In this document: positions 43,583-52,021 of the stretch, one piece after another
Layout: every line of letters begins with the position of its first letter
Position numbering within the stretch: position 1 is the first letter of the stretch
NCBI RefSeq assembly: GCF_016648105.1
Contig: NZ_JACVVE010000012.1
Span: forward strand, 62,001 to 126,000
Direction: 5' to 3'
From: Pseudomonas sp. S31
Lineage (GTDB): Bacteria; Pseudomonadota; Gammaproteobacteria; Pseudomonadales; Pseudomonadaceae
Length of the DNA: 64,000 nucleotides
Notes under the pieces: generated by a model
Databases searched by the model: none
What the model saw: only the letters and a program-made list of their open reading frames with translations
Told to the model about the DNA's origin: nothing
Position numbers and translations under genes: made by a program

Positions 43583-43942
43583 TCAGCGTAGTGACCCGTG
43601 ATCGTCATACATCTCAGGATACTTGAAACGATGGCGAGGGTGACTCACTTCGAAAATATCAGGCTCATTATCAGGTGCAGTTATTGGCAATGCTGCGATT
43701 GTCCAAAGCGCAAGCATCCCAAGCGCTAAGAAAAGCGCAACTGACGCAACCGCAAGCAAGATGAGCAATTTGAAAATCTGCAAGCCAGTTTGCCGATACT
43801 TAAAGGGCACTGAAGCTAATGCACTGGAGTTCAGCACCGTCGCTTCGAGTCGCTTGACCATCCGGCCAGCACCAACCGCAGCGTGTATGCAATGCTTGCC
43901 GATGCTGGTCCGACTGGAGGTTGAAGAAGCTGTAGTCGACAT
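43583..43942 (-). CDS. Hypothetical membrane protein convergent with traG
   Basis: The 119-residue product has a central hydrophobic segment (TGLQIFKLLILLAVASVALFLALGMLALWTIAA, about 53-85) and polar ends. I do not recognise it. A minus-strand membrane protein (often DUF3742) is common at this place in the ICE family, but the sequence does not clearly match what I recall of that domain. Only 3 bp separate its stop from traG. A 12-bp palindrome, CTTGGATCCAAG (43995-44006), lies upstream. Confidence 0.6.
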   Translation of the reverse strand: MSTTASSTSSRTSIGKHCIHAAVGAGRMVKRLEATVLNSSALASVPFKYRQTGLQIFKLLILLAVASVALFLALGMLALWTIAALPITAPDNEPDIFEVSHPRHRFKYPEMYDDHGSLR

Positions 43943-44120
43943 TTGATTGGCTCCTTTCCCGTCATTTCGCTCGCGGCCATTTGGTTACAGCCAACTTGGA
44001 TCCAAGCTTTAGCTTACTCTTCTGCCGCTGATTTCCATGACCGTTGATCACCTGGACGTCGCGAATTATCACCCGTGGCGCTCAGTGGACTTGCGGCTGG
44101 AACTCATGCGAAAAGGACCA

Positions 44121-44149
44121 TTGACGCTATGTCGGTTCGCTTGTTAAAC
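44121..44149 (+). promoter_or_regulatory. Sigma70-type promoter of the DUF3085 gene
   Basis: TTGACG (44121-44126), a 17-bp spacer and TTAAAC (44144-44149). The -35 box and spacing equal those of the promoter at 16495, and the transcripts would share a similar leader. Confidence 0.6.
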
Positions 44150-44154
44150 CAATT

Positions 44155-44300
44155 GTGCAATCGCTGGTTTTCCAGCATCCCAGGTAGCCATAACCTTTGA
44201 GGCTACGTCACGCACGTGATGGTTATCCCCAAATGCGATTCGCGTTCGGCAGCTCGCATGGTCACCGCTCCCCGGTGATGAACGCCTTCTAATCCCGTTA
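44155..44300 (+). ncRNA. Structured 5' leader of the DUF3085 gene (copy B)
   Basis: The four hairpins correspond to those of copy A at 16530-16660: GTAGCC/GGCTAC (44184-44189 with 44201-44206), TCACG/CGTGA (44208-44219), ATGCGA/TCGCAT (44233-44238 with 44254-44259) and TCACCG/CGGTGA (44262-44278). The base changes between copies keep the pairing. I recall a published candidate called the DUF3085 RNA motif; this is probably an example, not verified here. Confidence 0.65.
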
Positions 44301-44404
44301 GCTCTCTGAGCCCGCGTCTTCGACGCACCTAACCTAATCCATTCCAGTGCTGGGAATTCTCCCGCATGGGTGGCATTCCTCCGCACCTTCTGGAGGATCT
44401 CATC

Positions 44405-44770
44405 ATGCTGCGTTTCACAGGGACTGAACTTCACGCCGTGTTGGCAGAGGCCGGTATCAACGGTTGCAGAGTGATATTGGTCAAAGACCACGGCGTCTAC
44501 CTCATGTCAGAGGTTGGCGAAAGCAAGCCAGATGGCGGTGGACGTAAACGCGTGGCCTACGCCACCGGTTGCAACCCTGCCGTCGACGACTTCGACGCCT
44601 GGTGGAATCGCGCCCGCGATGAATTTGGCGGCGATGATTTTGCCGAGTACTTTGACATCAATGATCCCGTTCTCGCCAGCCTTCGCGGCACCGCAGGATC
44701 GCTGGTGGTGGAGGCCACCTCCACCCACCTTTACCTGGCCGCCGAGGTTGATCCTGCGGGAAAAGCTTGA
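44405..44770 (+). CDS. DUF3085 family protein
   Basis: The start at 44405 follows TGGAGGA by 6-7 bp. The 121-residue product has the DUF3085 features as I recall them: LVKDHGVYLMSEVGES, KRVAYATGCNPAVDDFDAWWNRARDEFGGDDFAEYF. No catalytic motif is evident. The gene has its own promoter and a structured leader, and is followed by a strong hairpin, so it is a single-gene unit. Function unknown; it occurs widely in plasmids and ICEs near anti-restriction genes, and here ArdC is encoded 0.7 kb downstream. Confidence 0.85.
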   Translation: MLRFTGTELHAVLAEAGINGCRVILVKDHGVYLMSEVGESKPDGGGRKRVAYATGCNPAVDDFDAWWNRARDEFGGDDFAEYFDINDPVLASLRGTAGSLVVEATSTHLYLAAEVDPAGKA

Positions 44771-44794
44771 ACGTAAAAGCGAGCACTTCGCGCT

Positions 44795-44825
44795 TCCCGA
44801 GAGGCACCTAGCGGGCCTTTCGGGA
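44795..44825 (+). terminator. Hairpin after the DUF3085 gene
   Basis: TCCCGAGAGGC (44795-44805) pairs with GCCTTTCGGGA (44815-44825) in an 11-bp stem with one G-U pair and a 9-base loop. No T-run follows, so it may stabilise the 3' end rather than terminate by itself. Confidence 0.5.
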
Positions 44826-45063
44826 GGCATTACACACTACGTTCAGGCTGAGTGGAGATCGCCGCTGGTCAGGAACTCAAGGCCGCTAGTCTTCCTTGGA
44901 ACGCCCTGGATAGACCCGTTCAAAAGAGGTCATGATCGGGGATTGACCCCACGTCCAGGCGCGTTTTAATGGACGGACGCTCCCTGCTCGGTGGTTGATC
45001 GGATCGGGCAATCCACACCAAACCTCAGAAAGGTGACGCGGAATCTGCTAACCGGAGGCCACC

Positions 45064-45384
45064 ATGTCCAGGATGAACCACCTCTCCACTGCCATTGTGC
45101 TGAGCCCAGGTGTCTGGCAGCAGTTCATTGAACCTGCCGCAGGCCAGGAGCCGGTTGGACAGTACGCACTGCGCTTGGCTGGCCTACTCAATAGCGCGCT
45201 GACTTCTGCACCGCTTGCCCTGCACCGTCCCGTAGCACTGCAACTCGACCTGCTGAGGAACGGCACTTCAGAAATTGCCCATCTGCCGCAGCTTCAGCTG
45301 GCTCGTGTAATACCACGCAGCGGCCCGGCTTTTTTACTCGTCCGACTGCCTGATGAGAGCGCGGTAGACATCGCCGCCCTCTGA
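45064..45384 (+). CDS. Hypothetical protein upstream of ardC
   Basis: I do not recognise this 106-residue protein. It follows CCGGAGG by 5-6 bp. It has no membrane segment; the N-terminal half (STAIVLSPGVWQQFIEPAAGQEPVGQYALRLAGLLNSAL) looks helical and the second half strand-rich (ALQLDLLRNGTSEIAHLPQLQLARVIPRSGPAFLLVRLPDES). A likely promoter with a 17-bp spacer (TTGACC, TTAATG, 44942-44970) lies about 95 bp upstream. It is 89 bp before ardC and probably in one transcript with it. Confidence 0.62.
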   Translation: MSRMNHLSTAIVLSPGVWQQFIEPAAGQEPVGQYALRLAGLLNSALTSAPLALHRPVALQLDLLRNGTSEIAHLPQLQLARVIPRSGPAFLLVRLPDESAVDIAAL

Positions 45385-45473
45385 CCCACTCAGCACCGTC
45401 ACTATCCCCTCTACCCCCACCGGGAACCCTTCCCGGCCGGGCAGCGTTCCCCCCTTCACGACCGGAGAACGCC

Positions 45474-46412
45474 ATGTCCGATATCTACCTGGACGTCACC
45501 AACAAGATCGTCAGTGCCCTGAGCCAGGGCGTGATCCCTTGGATCAAACCTTGGACCACAGCAGGTTCGAGCGCTGACTCCCCATTCCCTATCAACGCCA
45601 TTACCCGGCGCCCCTACGCCGGCATCAACGTTCCACTCTTGTGGGCTGAGGCCCGCCTGCGAGGGTTCACCCATGATCGCTGGCTGACCTTCAATCAGGC
45701 ACGCAAGGCTGGCGGCCATGTGCGCAAGGGCGAGCAATCCACCCTCGCGGTGCTGTACAAACCGATGAGCAAGGAGGCGCATGACGAGGACGGCCAGGTC
45801 GTTCGCGATGAACAGGGCAACATCAAATTGGTGCAGTTCGCACTCCTGCGCACGCACTGCCTGTTCAACATTGAGCAGACCGAAGGCTTGCCTGACGAGG
45901 AGCCAGCCTCCATCGAGCACACTGAGCCCGCGGCCTTCATCGATCATGAACCGGCAGAGCAACTGCTGGTCGCCAGCGGGGCGCGTATCGAGCATCGCTA
46001 CAGCGATGACGCGTTCTATCAGCCGATTCGTGATGTGATCCAACTGCCAACGAAGGCGCAGTTCGAAGACGTCGGCAGCTACTACGCAACGGCTCTACAT
46101 GAGCTGACGCACTGGTCGGGCCACCGTACTCGTCTGAACCGTGAAGGTATCATCGGCGGGCATACATTCGGCTCCACGGCGTATGCCTTTGAGGAGCTGG
46201 TCGCAGAAATGGGCGCCGCGTTTCTCTGCGCACTCACCGATACCACGGGTGAGTTGCGTCACGAGGAATACCTGGCGTCCTGGCTGAAGATACTTAAGGA
46301 GGACAAACGAGCCATTTTCCGCGCCAGTGGTCAGGCGCGGGAAGCCTCTGAGTACCTGTTGGCCTTGCAGTCCGATCAAGCCACGGATACACCCGCACGC
46401 CTCACCGCGTGA
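45474..46412 (+). CDS. ardC: ArdC-type anti-restriction protein
   Basis: The 312-residue protein has the N-terminal ArdC single-strand-DNA-binding domain (MSDIYLDVTNKIVSALSQGVIPWIKPW; RRPYAGINVPLLWAEA; WLTFNQARKAGGHVRKGEQ) and a C-terminal zincin-like metalloprotease domain with HELTH (209-213) followed by WSGH and EELVAEMGAAFLC carrying the third ligand. It should protect the incoming single strand of the element from host restriction on entry. The gene ends at a strong terminator. Confidence 0.93.
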   Translation: MSDIYLDVTNKIVSALSQGVIPWIKPWTTAGSSADSPFPINAITRRPYAGINVPLLWAEARLRGFTHDRWLTFNQARKAGGHVRKGEQSTLAVLYKPMSKEAHDEDGQVVRDEQGNIKLVQFALLRTHCLFNIEQTEGLPDEEPASIEHTEPAAFIDHEPAEQLLVASGARIEHRYSDDAFYQPIRDVIQLPTKAQFEDVGSYYATALHELTHWSGHRTRLNREGIIGGHTFGSTAYAFEELVAEMGAAFLCALTDTTGELRHEEYLASWLKILKEDKRAIFRASGQAREASEYLLALQSDQATDTPARLTA

Positions 46413-46429
46413 TTTTACTCACCCAACAA

Positions 46430-46456
46430 AAAGGCCCCTATCCGGGGCCTTTATTT
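46430..46456 (+). terminator. Rho-independent terminator after ardC
   Basis: AAAGGCCCC (46430-46438) pairs with GGGGCCTTT (46444-46452) around TATCC and is followed by ATTTTG. It should stop ardC transcription before the oppositely oriented MvaT-type gene. Confidence 0.75.
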
Positions 46457-46497
46457 TGTCTGCAGCGCGACTTTTACCGCTGTCAGTAAGTCAGTGA

Positions 46498-46860
46498 TTA
46501 CTGCACCCAGCTCTCGACGGTGTCCGAGCCGTGCTCCTGCTTCCACTGTTTGAGGATCTTGTGGTTGCCGCCCTTGGTTTCCACAACCTCACCGCTCTGC
46601 GGATGCTTGTAGCGTTTCACCTCGCGAGGCTTGCGCTGGCTGCTGGACGCACTCACGGTCGGTACGCTCAGGCCCTTGGCCGGATCCAGAATGCTGATCA
46701 CCTGGCGCAGGTCCATGCCGTACTCTTTCAGCAACACTTTGAGTTTCTGTTCAAACTCGATTTCCTGCTTCAAACCGGAGTCGTTCTTCATGGCATCCAG
46801 CTGTTGCAGCTGCGCGGCCAGTTGCGCTTCCAGTGCTTTGAACTCGGCAAGTTTGGACAT
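46498..46860 (-). CDS. MvaT-type H-NS family silencer protein
   Basis: The 120-residue protein follows MvaT/MvaU/Pmr closely: an N-terminal coiled coil for oligomerisation (MSKLAEFKALEAQLAAQLQQL to about residue 60) and the C-terminal DNA-binding part (RYKHPQSGEVVETKGGNHKILKQWKQEHG), with the Gly-Gly-Asn of the minor-groove binding loop intact. Proteins of this type silence AT-rich DNA. An element-borne copy, like Pmr of plasmid pCAR1, may hide the element from the host network or tune its own AT-rich genes. Confidence 0.9.
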   Translation of the reverse strand: MSKLAEFKALEAQLAAQLQQLDAMKNDSGLKQEIEFEQKLKVLLKEYGMDLRQVISILDPAKGLSVPTVSASSSQRKPREVKRYKHPQSGEVVETKGGNHKILKQWKQEHGSDTVESWVQ

Positions 46861-47400
46861 GAAAGATTTCCTAGGCGTGGGACAAGTGCTGGGATAATAA
46901 CTGAGATCGCGGCTTTAGCCGAGGGTTTACTTAGAGCGCACACGCTCTTGCACAGCGCCGGTTAAAACGACCTCGCTTGGTCGCTCAATCAGACAAGTGC
47001 TGACACAGGTGTGCCACAAGTTCTCGCGGGTTTGCGCTGTTTCCGATCTTAAACACGATATCGCGCTGGCTGCGCGGCAGCTTTTTCGCGCAGCGCTTGG
47101 CCGCTGATCGGATGGCCGTATCCGTGCCATGAATCCGATCGGCCAATAGCACGACCAATACCGCATCACTCAACGTCATCCGCGCCCACGCTCTAGCAAT
47201 GATGCTGGGCAGTCTACGCCCTGAACAAGGGACCGCTATTCCGATCGGCCGCCGATCCCGATGCGCCTGGCTTCGAATTATCACACGCGTGAAAAGGGCC
47301 AAGGCGGTAAAGGGGAACGGCGGCAATGGAAGGGGGCGCAAGGGTAAGAGCTCTATCCGAAAAGGCAAAAGGACCTCCCGAACGAACAGCAGGTCATGCG
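46861..47400. other. traI upstream region with stem-loops
   Basis: Between the divergent MvaT-type and traI genes. Small perfect hairpins lie at 46910-46921 (CGGCT/AGCCG) and 46933-46948 (AGAGCG/CGCTCT), and GACAAGTGCTG occurs twice (46881-46891, 46992-47002). In ICEclc an origin of transfer lies near the relaxase gene, so this is the first place to look for oriT, but nothing here is decisive. Confidence 0.4.
46985..47179 (-). CDS. Possible small basic protein upstream of traI
   Basis: A minus-strand frame from the ATG at 47179 gives 64 residues (MTLSDAVLVVLLADRIHGTD, then RCAKKLPRSQRDIVFKIGNS). Charge and composition look protein-like, but the start has no clear ribosome-binding site and I recognise no family. 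The frame is open further upstream with poor composition. Confidence 0.3.
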   Translation of the reverse strand: MTLSDAVLVVLLADRIHGTDTAIRSAAKRCAKKLPRSQRDIVFKIGNSANPRELVAHLCQHLSD

Positions 47401-49128
47401 ATGAAACGCTGGTGGTTAACATTTCAAAAAGGTGAGGCGGCAGAGCCCGCCCCCACGCCCATCGCCGAGGGCTTCATGCTCCCCCAGTCGGCCGAATCTC
47501 TACTCGCCGCCGATCACCGGAGAAAGCTGCTCGAACGCATCTGGCAGTACACGGCACTCTCCGAAGCGCAGTTTGATCGGCTCTACCTCGAGCCCATCCG
47601 CCGCTACGCCCGCTACGTACAGCAACTTCCGGCCAGCGAAAGCCATCATCACGCCTATCCCGGGGGCATGCTCGATCACGGGTTGGAGCTGGTCGCCTGC
47701 AGCTTGAAGCTACGCCAGTCGTACCTCCTCCCCAGCGGTGCTGCACCGGAGGACCAGGCCGCGCAGGCCGATGCCTGGAGCGCCGCGATTGCCTACGGTG
47801 CCCTGCTCCATGATATCGGCAAAATCGCCGTCGACCTGCAGGTCGAGTATCAGAATGCCGAACGCTGGCACCCTTGGCAGGGCCCGCTAAAGCAGCCCTA
47901 CCGTTTTCGCTACCATCCAGGCCGCGATTACAAGCTGCACGGCGCCGCGGCAGGGCTGCTTTATACGCAGATCCTGTCGCCCGACCTGCTCGACTGGCTC
48001 AGCGCTTACCCCGAGTTGTGGGGCCAATTGCTGTTCCTGCTCGCCGACCACTACGAGCACGCTGGCACACTCGGGGATTTGGTGCTGCAAGCTGACCGGG
48101 TGTCTACCGCGCAAAACATCGGTGGCAATCCCGCGAAGGCTTTGCAGGCGCCCAAGCACTCGCTGCAGCATCATCTGCTGACGGGGCTGCGCCACTTGGT
48201 CAAGAACGAGTTCAAGCTCAACCAGCCCGGCGCGGCCGGCTGGCTGACCGAAGACCACCTGTGGCTGGTCAGCAAGACCACAACTGACAAGTTGCGTGCG
48301 CATCTACTCGCTCAGGCTGTGGACGGTATTCCCTCATCCAACATCGCCTTGTTCGATGAGCTGCAATCCCATGGCTTGGTGGAAGCGACATCCGAAGGTA
48401 AAGCGGTCTGGAGCGCCATTGTAACGGACGATGACTGGCAGCATCGCTTCACTTTCCTCTGCCTGCAGCCGAGCCTTATCTGGGCTGATGAAGTCCGACC
48501 CGAATACTTCGGTGGCACCGTTGAACCGATGAACAACGATCCCGTACCGACTAGTGAAACCAGCGAGTGGACACCGGATCGGCCGCAACCAGCCCCGGAA
48601 GTAAAACCGCTGGAACTCAACCACCCGATTCAGGATTTCGACTACCTTGACGATATGCTGGACATCTTGCAAGTGACAGCCGAGCTCGACACTGGATCAA
48701 GTACGGGAAGCCTGCAATCCGCCGCTTCGGCACCCAAGGATGCCGTGGGGCTAGCCTTTCTCGAATGGATGCGCGAAGGAGTTCGCAGTCATCGCTTAGT
48801 GATCAACGATAGTAAGGCAAAAATACACACCGTCAACGGTACATTTTTTTTAGTCACACCAGGCATCTTCCAACGCTATACAGCCGAGTATCCAGTGCAA
48901 CCTGACGAAAACAAAAAGACAGAACCTTGGCGACAAATACAACGTCATTTTGAGAATTTAAATATACATCAGAAGCGAGCTAACGGGCATAACATTTGGA
49001 CCTGCAAGGTAAAGGGCCCGCGAAAAAAAAGTTTATTAAATGGTTACTTTCTGCAAAAAACTGTTGACCTCTGCGGTGAAACCCCATCGGACAATCCCTT
49101 TTTAGAGTGTACTGGCGAAAAATTATAA
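47401..49128 (+). CDS. traI: MobH-family relaxase TraI (TIGR03760)
   Basis: The 575-residue product has the MobH layout: HHHAYPGGMLDHGLELV (80-97) and GALLHDIGKIAVD (133-145), the three-His and HD metal motifs of this relaxase class, then LLADHYEHAGTLGDLVLQADRVS. The C-terminal TraI_2_C domain starts near residue 460 (FLEWMREGVRSHRLVINDSKAKIHTVNGTFFLVTPGIF). It nicks oriT and leads the strand into the recipient. The last 350 bp are clearly more AT-rich than the rest, so the 3' end was probably replaced by recombination. Confidence 0.92.
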   Translation: MKRWWLTFQKGEAAEPAPTPIAEGFMLPQSAESLLAADHRRKLLERIWQYTALSEAQFDRLYLEPIRRYARYVQQLPASESHHHAYPGGMLDHGLELVACSLKLRQSYLLPSGAAPEDQAAQADAWSAAIAYGALLHDIGKIAVDLQVEYQNAERWHPWQGPLKQPYRFRYHPGRDYKLHGAAAGLLYTQILSPDLLDWLSAYPELWGQLLFLLADHYEHAGTLGDLVLQADRVSTAQNIGGNPAKALQAPKHSLQHHLLTGLRHLVKNEFKLNQPGAAGWLTEDHLWLVSKTTTDKLRAHLLAQAVDGIPSSNIALFDELQSHGLVEATSEGKAVWSAIVTDDDWQHRFTFLCLQPSLIWADEVRPEYFGGTVEPMNNDPVPTSETSEWTPDRPQPAPEVKPLELNHPIQDFDYLDDMLDILQVTAELDTGSSTGSLQSAASAPKDAVGLAFLEWMREGVRSHRLVINDSKAKIHTVNGTFFLVTPGIFQRYTAEYPVQPDENKKTEPWRQIQRHFENLNIHQKRANGHNIWTCKVKGPRKKSLLNGYFLQKTVDLCGETPSDNPFLECTGEKL

Positions 49129-49469
49129 ATTTTTGCTTCTTAAATCCTAAAAATCCTCTGGAGACTCCACTCCCTCCACCCACACAGCGGCTAGCAGTAG
49201 TTCATAGAACCAGAACCGACTATGCCGTCTCTACGAATCGCCTGCGTTGAGGCAGTAGACATCGCAGGCTACATCTGTGCCGTTGAGGCTGAGGGGCTAC
49301 CGCTGTAGCGGGGACACCACCAGCCAAGCCCTGCTTTGAGTAGCTCAGAACAGGGCCCCTCTCGGTTGGCATCACTGACCCTCGCGTGATAGCAAAATGC
49401 TAGACAGCCTTCCATGGAAAAGGTAGCGTTCGACTGCGCGATTCTGTCCGCTAACAAAATGAGATATTT
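49129..49469. other. Spacer between traI and the ATPase-nuclease pair
   Basis: About 340 bp without a credible gene. Inverted repeats such as GCCTGC/GCAGGC (about 49230-49275) are short and have no T-tracts. The promoter of the AT-rich ATPase gene must lie here. Confidence 0.4.
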
Positions 49470-52010
49470 ATGGAAAGCCCTAGCAAAAGAATTCTCTTTG
49501 GAAAGAAATACCGAGCCATCTACAACTCAGATGCGCCACCTAACCTTGGTTACCTTGACATAGTGTTTGAGCTCGTAAATGGCGAGCTTCAGCTGATCAA
49601 TAGCAAAGAGCTATTTTGCGAGACTGCGCAAGTATTTGTTACAAGCAACTATCACGACATAGACACAAGATTCAGCAATGGTGAAATTTTTCAGATAGAA
49701 GCGATACCTACCACCCAAGAATGGAAAGAAGGTGACTGTCGGTATGTAACATCCTCGGGAAAAGTAGAGCGCGGTGGTTTACCACGAAAATCTGCGCTTC
49801 AAATCATCAGCACCGCCCTACCCTCTCCCAACGAAAAAACTATCTACACTGAGTCGCCTCCATTGACTCCGCTTATAATGATAAAAAATGGAGACTCTCT
49901 TTACGGCCCACTTCAAGCTACGGCAGAAAGCGACAATGATGGGGCCACAATTGTAAAAGTCACTGCACTGGAAGGTCCATTTCCTGGTAAAAACGTCAAC
50001 GGAAGCATTCGAAAATATCGCTATGCCGGACTAGAACCCGGAGTAGCCCACTACGACGTACGAGGCGATAGATTTTCGTTTATTATTCGCCCAGACATGT
50101 TCGAACAAGAACACTGCGAATATGTAGACTTTGCATCAGATGATGAGATTGTAAAGCTAGGGAGTGAACTACTAAAAAAAGTGAACTTCAAGTCCTTTAC
50201 AAAACATGAGCAACTAATGTTCCGCGCAGCCTTAAGCAAGGCCAAAAACATACCAAACAATGCTTCAGAGCAACTCAATAGGTTCTTTAATTTAGCGACA
50301 GCCACGGCTGACAAGCTGGACTCCATTGACTCAGCCCTCCACGACTATTTGCAGTCATCACTGGGCCACGACCTACTTTCCAAGCACATAGAATCCCGAG
50401 AAGATATTTATCTCAGGAAATTTAAAAGCGAACGAGAGGAAAAGCTATCCGAAGAACTTTCAGCTCTAACTCAAAAGGTTGAAAAACTTAAAAACCTTCA
50501 GAAAAATTTAGAATTTGAGAACCAAAACGCTACAGAACGACTCGAGCAGCAAAACGCCACCTTCAAAACTCAACAACGTGTCTTCGTTGATGAGGCAAGG
50601 AACAAAGAACGCAGCGAGCTTGAATCTGACATTACAAGGCTAAAAACGGAGCTAAAATCTTTAAAGGAAGAACATCAGCCTTATAAAGATCTCGAAACTC
50701 TGCAAAACCAAATCACGGATGCAAATGCTCGTTTGAAAATTTATCAAGAGCAAAGTGATATGGCGAAGAAAAGTAAAGACCTAATGGAGGACGAACTAAA
50801 GCAGAGGGACGAGGAGCTCCGTAAAAAACTGTTCACCTTACGACCGTACGTTGAAACAATCTCGGGGATGACCTATCCGGTAGAAGAATCACTAAATGCT
50901 CTCCCACATCACACAGCAAGAGAAGTAAGCTCTGAGACACTGCTAGCAGAGCGTACAAAATATATCGACGAAATTCGCCTAAAGCTTTCAGCCAAAGGTC
51001 GCTACTACCCAAAAGATTTTATCGCTAACATTTTGATCTCCATTCAGCAGAGCTTCATTGTAATTTTCTCCGGTCTACCCGGAGTTGGAAAAACCTCACT
51101 TGTAAAAATTCTGGCGGACTCGAAGCAACTGTCATCACGCATGCTCAACATCTCCGTAGGACGGGGTTGGACTAGCCAACGCGACTTAATTGGTTATTTC
51201 AACCCACTCTCGAGCCGAATGATTCCGGCGCCGACAGGCTTCTATCAATATATCAAGTCATGCCAGCATGAAAAACATGAGAGTGCAGCACCTCTGTGGG
51301 TGCTTTTAGACGAAGCCAACCTTTCGGCAATCGAGCATTATTGGGCCCCGTTCATGGGAATGGCGGACAGCGAATCAGATAAAATACTGCGCGTGAGTGA
51401 CTCCGATCTTCCAATGAAGGTACCGAACTCTCTTCGATTTATCGGCACCATCAATAACGATATGACTACTGAGCCACTCAGCCCACGACTGATTGACAGG
51501 GCCCCTATTATCGCCCTACATCCTACCGACGAACGAAATGATGATTTTCTGGCTGAAGATGAAGCTCTTCCTCTAGAACTCCCGATTAGCCATCGCACGC
51601 TGCAAGAAATGTTCGACATTGATCAAACACTCCCACTAGAGGACGAAAGAGAAGCAATCAAGCACCAAATGTCATTTTTCCAGGAAGTCAAGAACCTTCT
51701 GATGGATGACAATATCGCTTGGGGCAAACGCTGCGTGGTTTCTAAGCGTAAAGAAAATGCAGTTGAACGATATTGCCTTGTTGCTCATCCTCTAATGCGC
51801 TCGAGTTCAGATATGCGAGCTCTCGACTATGCCCTAAGCCAACACGTACTCCCTCTACTACAAGGAAGCGGAGATGGTTATGCAATCCGCCTCGAGAAGC
51901 TTCTCGATTTGTTGGACAAAGACGACTTCAAAATTAGTCACGGCCTACTTCGTCGCATGCATGAGACAGGTAAAATTGATATGAACTCGTTCAGCTACTT
52001 CTCACACTGA
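49470..52010 (+). CDS. McrB-like AAA+ ATPase with long coiled coil, putative defence protein
   Basis: The 846-residue protein has an N-terminal region of unknown fold (1-300, mostly strand-like then helical), a charged coiled coil (about 312-455), and a C-terminal AAA+ domain: Walker A GLPGVGKT (535-542), NISVGRGWTSQRDLIGYFNP (560-579), Walker B LWVLLDEANLS (609-619), and a sensor segment FIGTINNDMTTEPLSPRLIDRA (657-678). These are the features of the McrB-type NTPases. The next gene, 11 bp downstream, encodes a nuclease, so the pair probably forms an McrBC-like restriction complex in which the N-terminal part recognises the target. AT-rich relative to the ICE. Confidence 0.82.
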   Translation: MESPSKRILFGKKYRAIYNSDAPPNLGYLDIVFELVNGELQLINSKELFCETAQVFVTSNYHDIDTRFSNGEIFQIEAIPTTQEWKEGDCRYVTSSGKVERGGLPRKSALQIISTALPSPNEKTIYTESPPLTPLIMIKNGDSLYGPLQATAESDNDGATIVKVTALEGPFPGKNVNGSIRKYRYAGLEPGVAHYDVRGDRFSFIIRPDMFEQEHCEYVDFASDDEIVKLGSELLKKVNFKSFTKHEQLMFRAALSKAKNIPNNASEQLNRFFNLATATADKLDSIDSALHDYLQSSLGHDLLSKHIESREDIYLRKFKSEREEKLSEELSALTQKVEKLKNLQKNLEFENQNATERLEQQNATFKTQQRVFVDEARNKERSELESDITRLKTELKSLKEEHQPYKDLETLQNQITDANARLKIYQEQSDMAKKSKDLMEDELKQRDEELRKKLFTLRPYVETISGMTYPVEESLNALPHHTAREVSSETLLAERTKYIDEIRLKLSAKGRYYPKDFIANILISIQQSFIVIFSGLPGVGKTSLVKILADSKQLSSRMLNISVGRGWTSQRDLIGYFNPLSSRMIPAPTGFYQYIKSCQHEKHESAAPLWVLLDEANLSAIEHYWAPFMGMADSESDKILRVSDSDLPMKVPNSLRFIGTINNDMTTEPLSPRLIDRAPIIALHPTDERNDDFLAEDEALPLELPISHRTLQEMFDIDQTLPLEDEREAIKHQMSFFQEVKNLLMDDNIAWGKRCVVSKRKENAVERYCLVAHPLMRSSSDMRALDYALSQHVLPLLQGSGDGYAIRLEKLLDLLDKDDFKISHGLLRRMHETGKIDMNSFSYFSH

Positions 52011-52021
52011 AGGAGCTAACC

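Noticed and set aside
42346..43626. 426-codon open frame on the plus strand inside traG
   Set aside because: It is the +1 shadow of traG: high GC third-position bias keeps it open, it has no start site and no family features, and traG in this place is certain.
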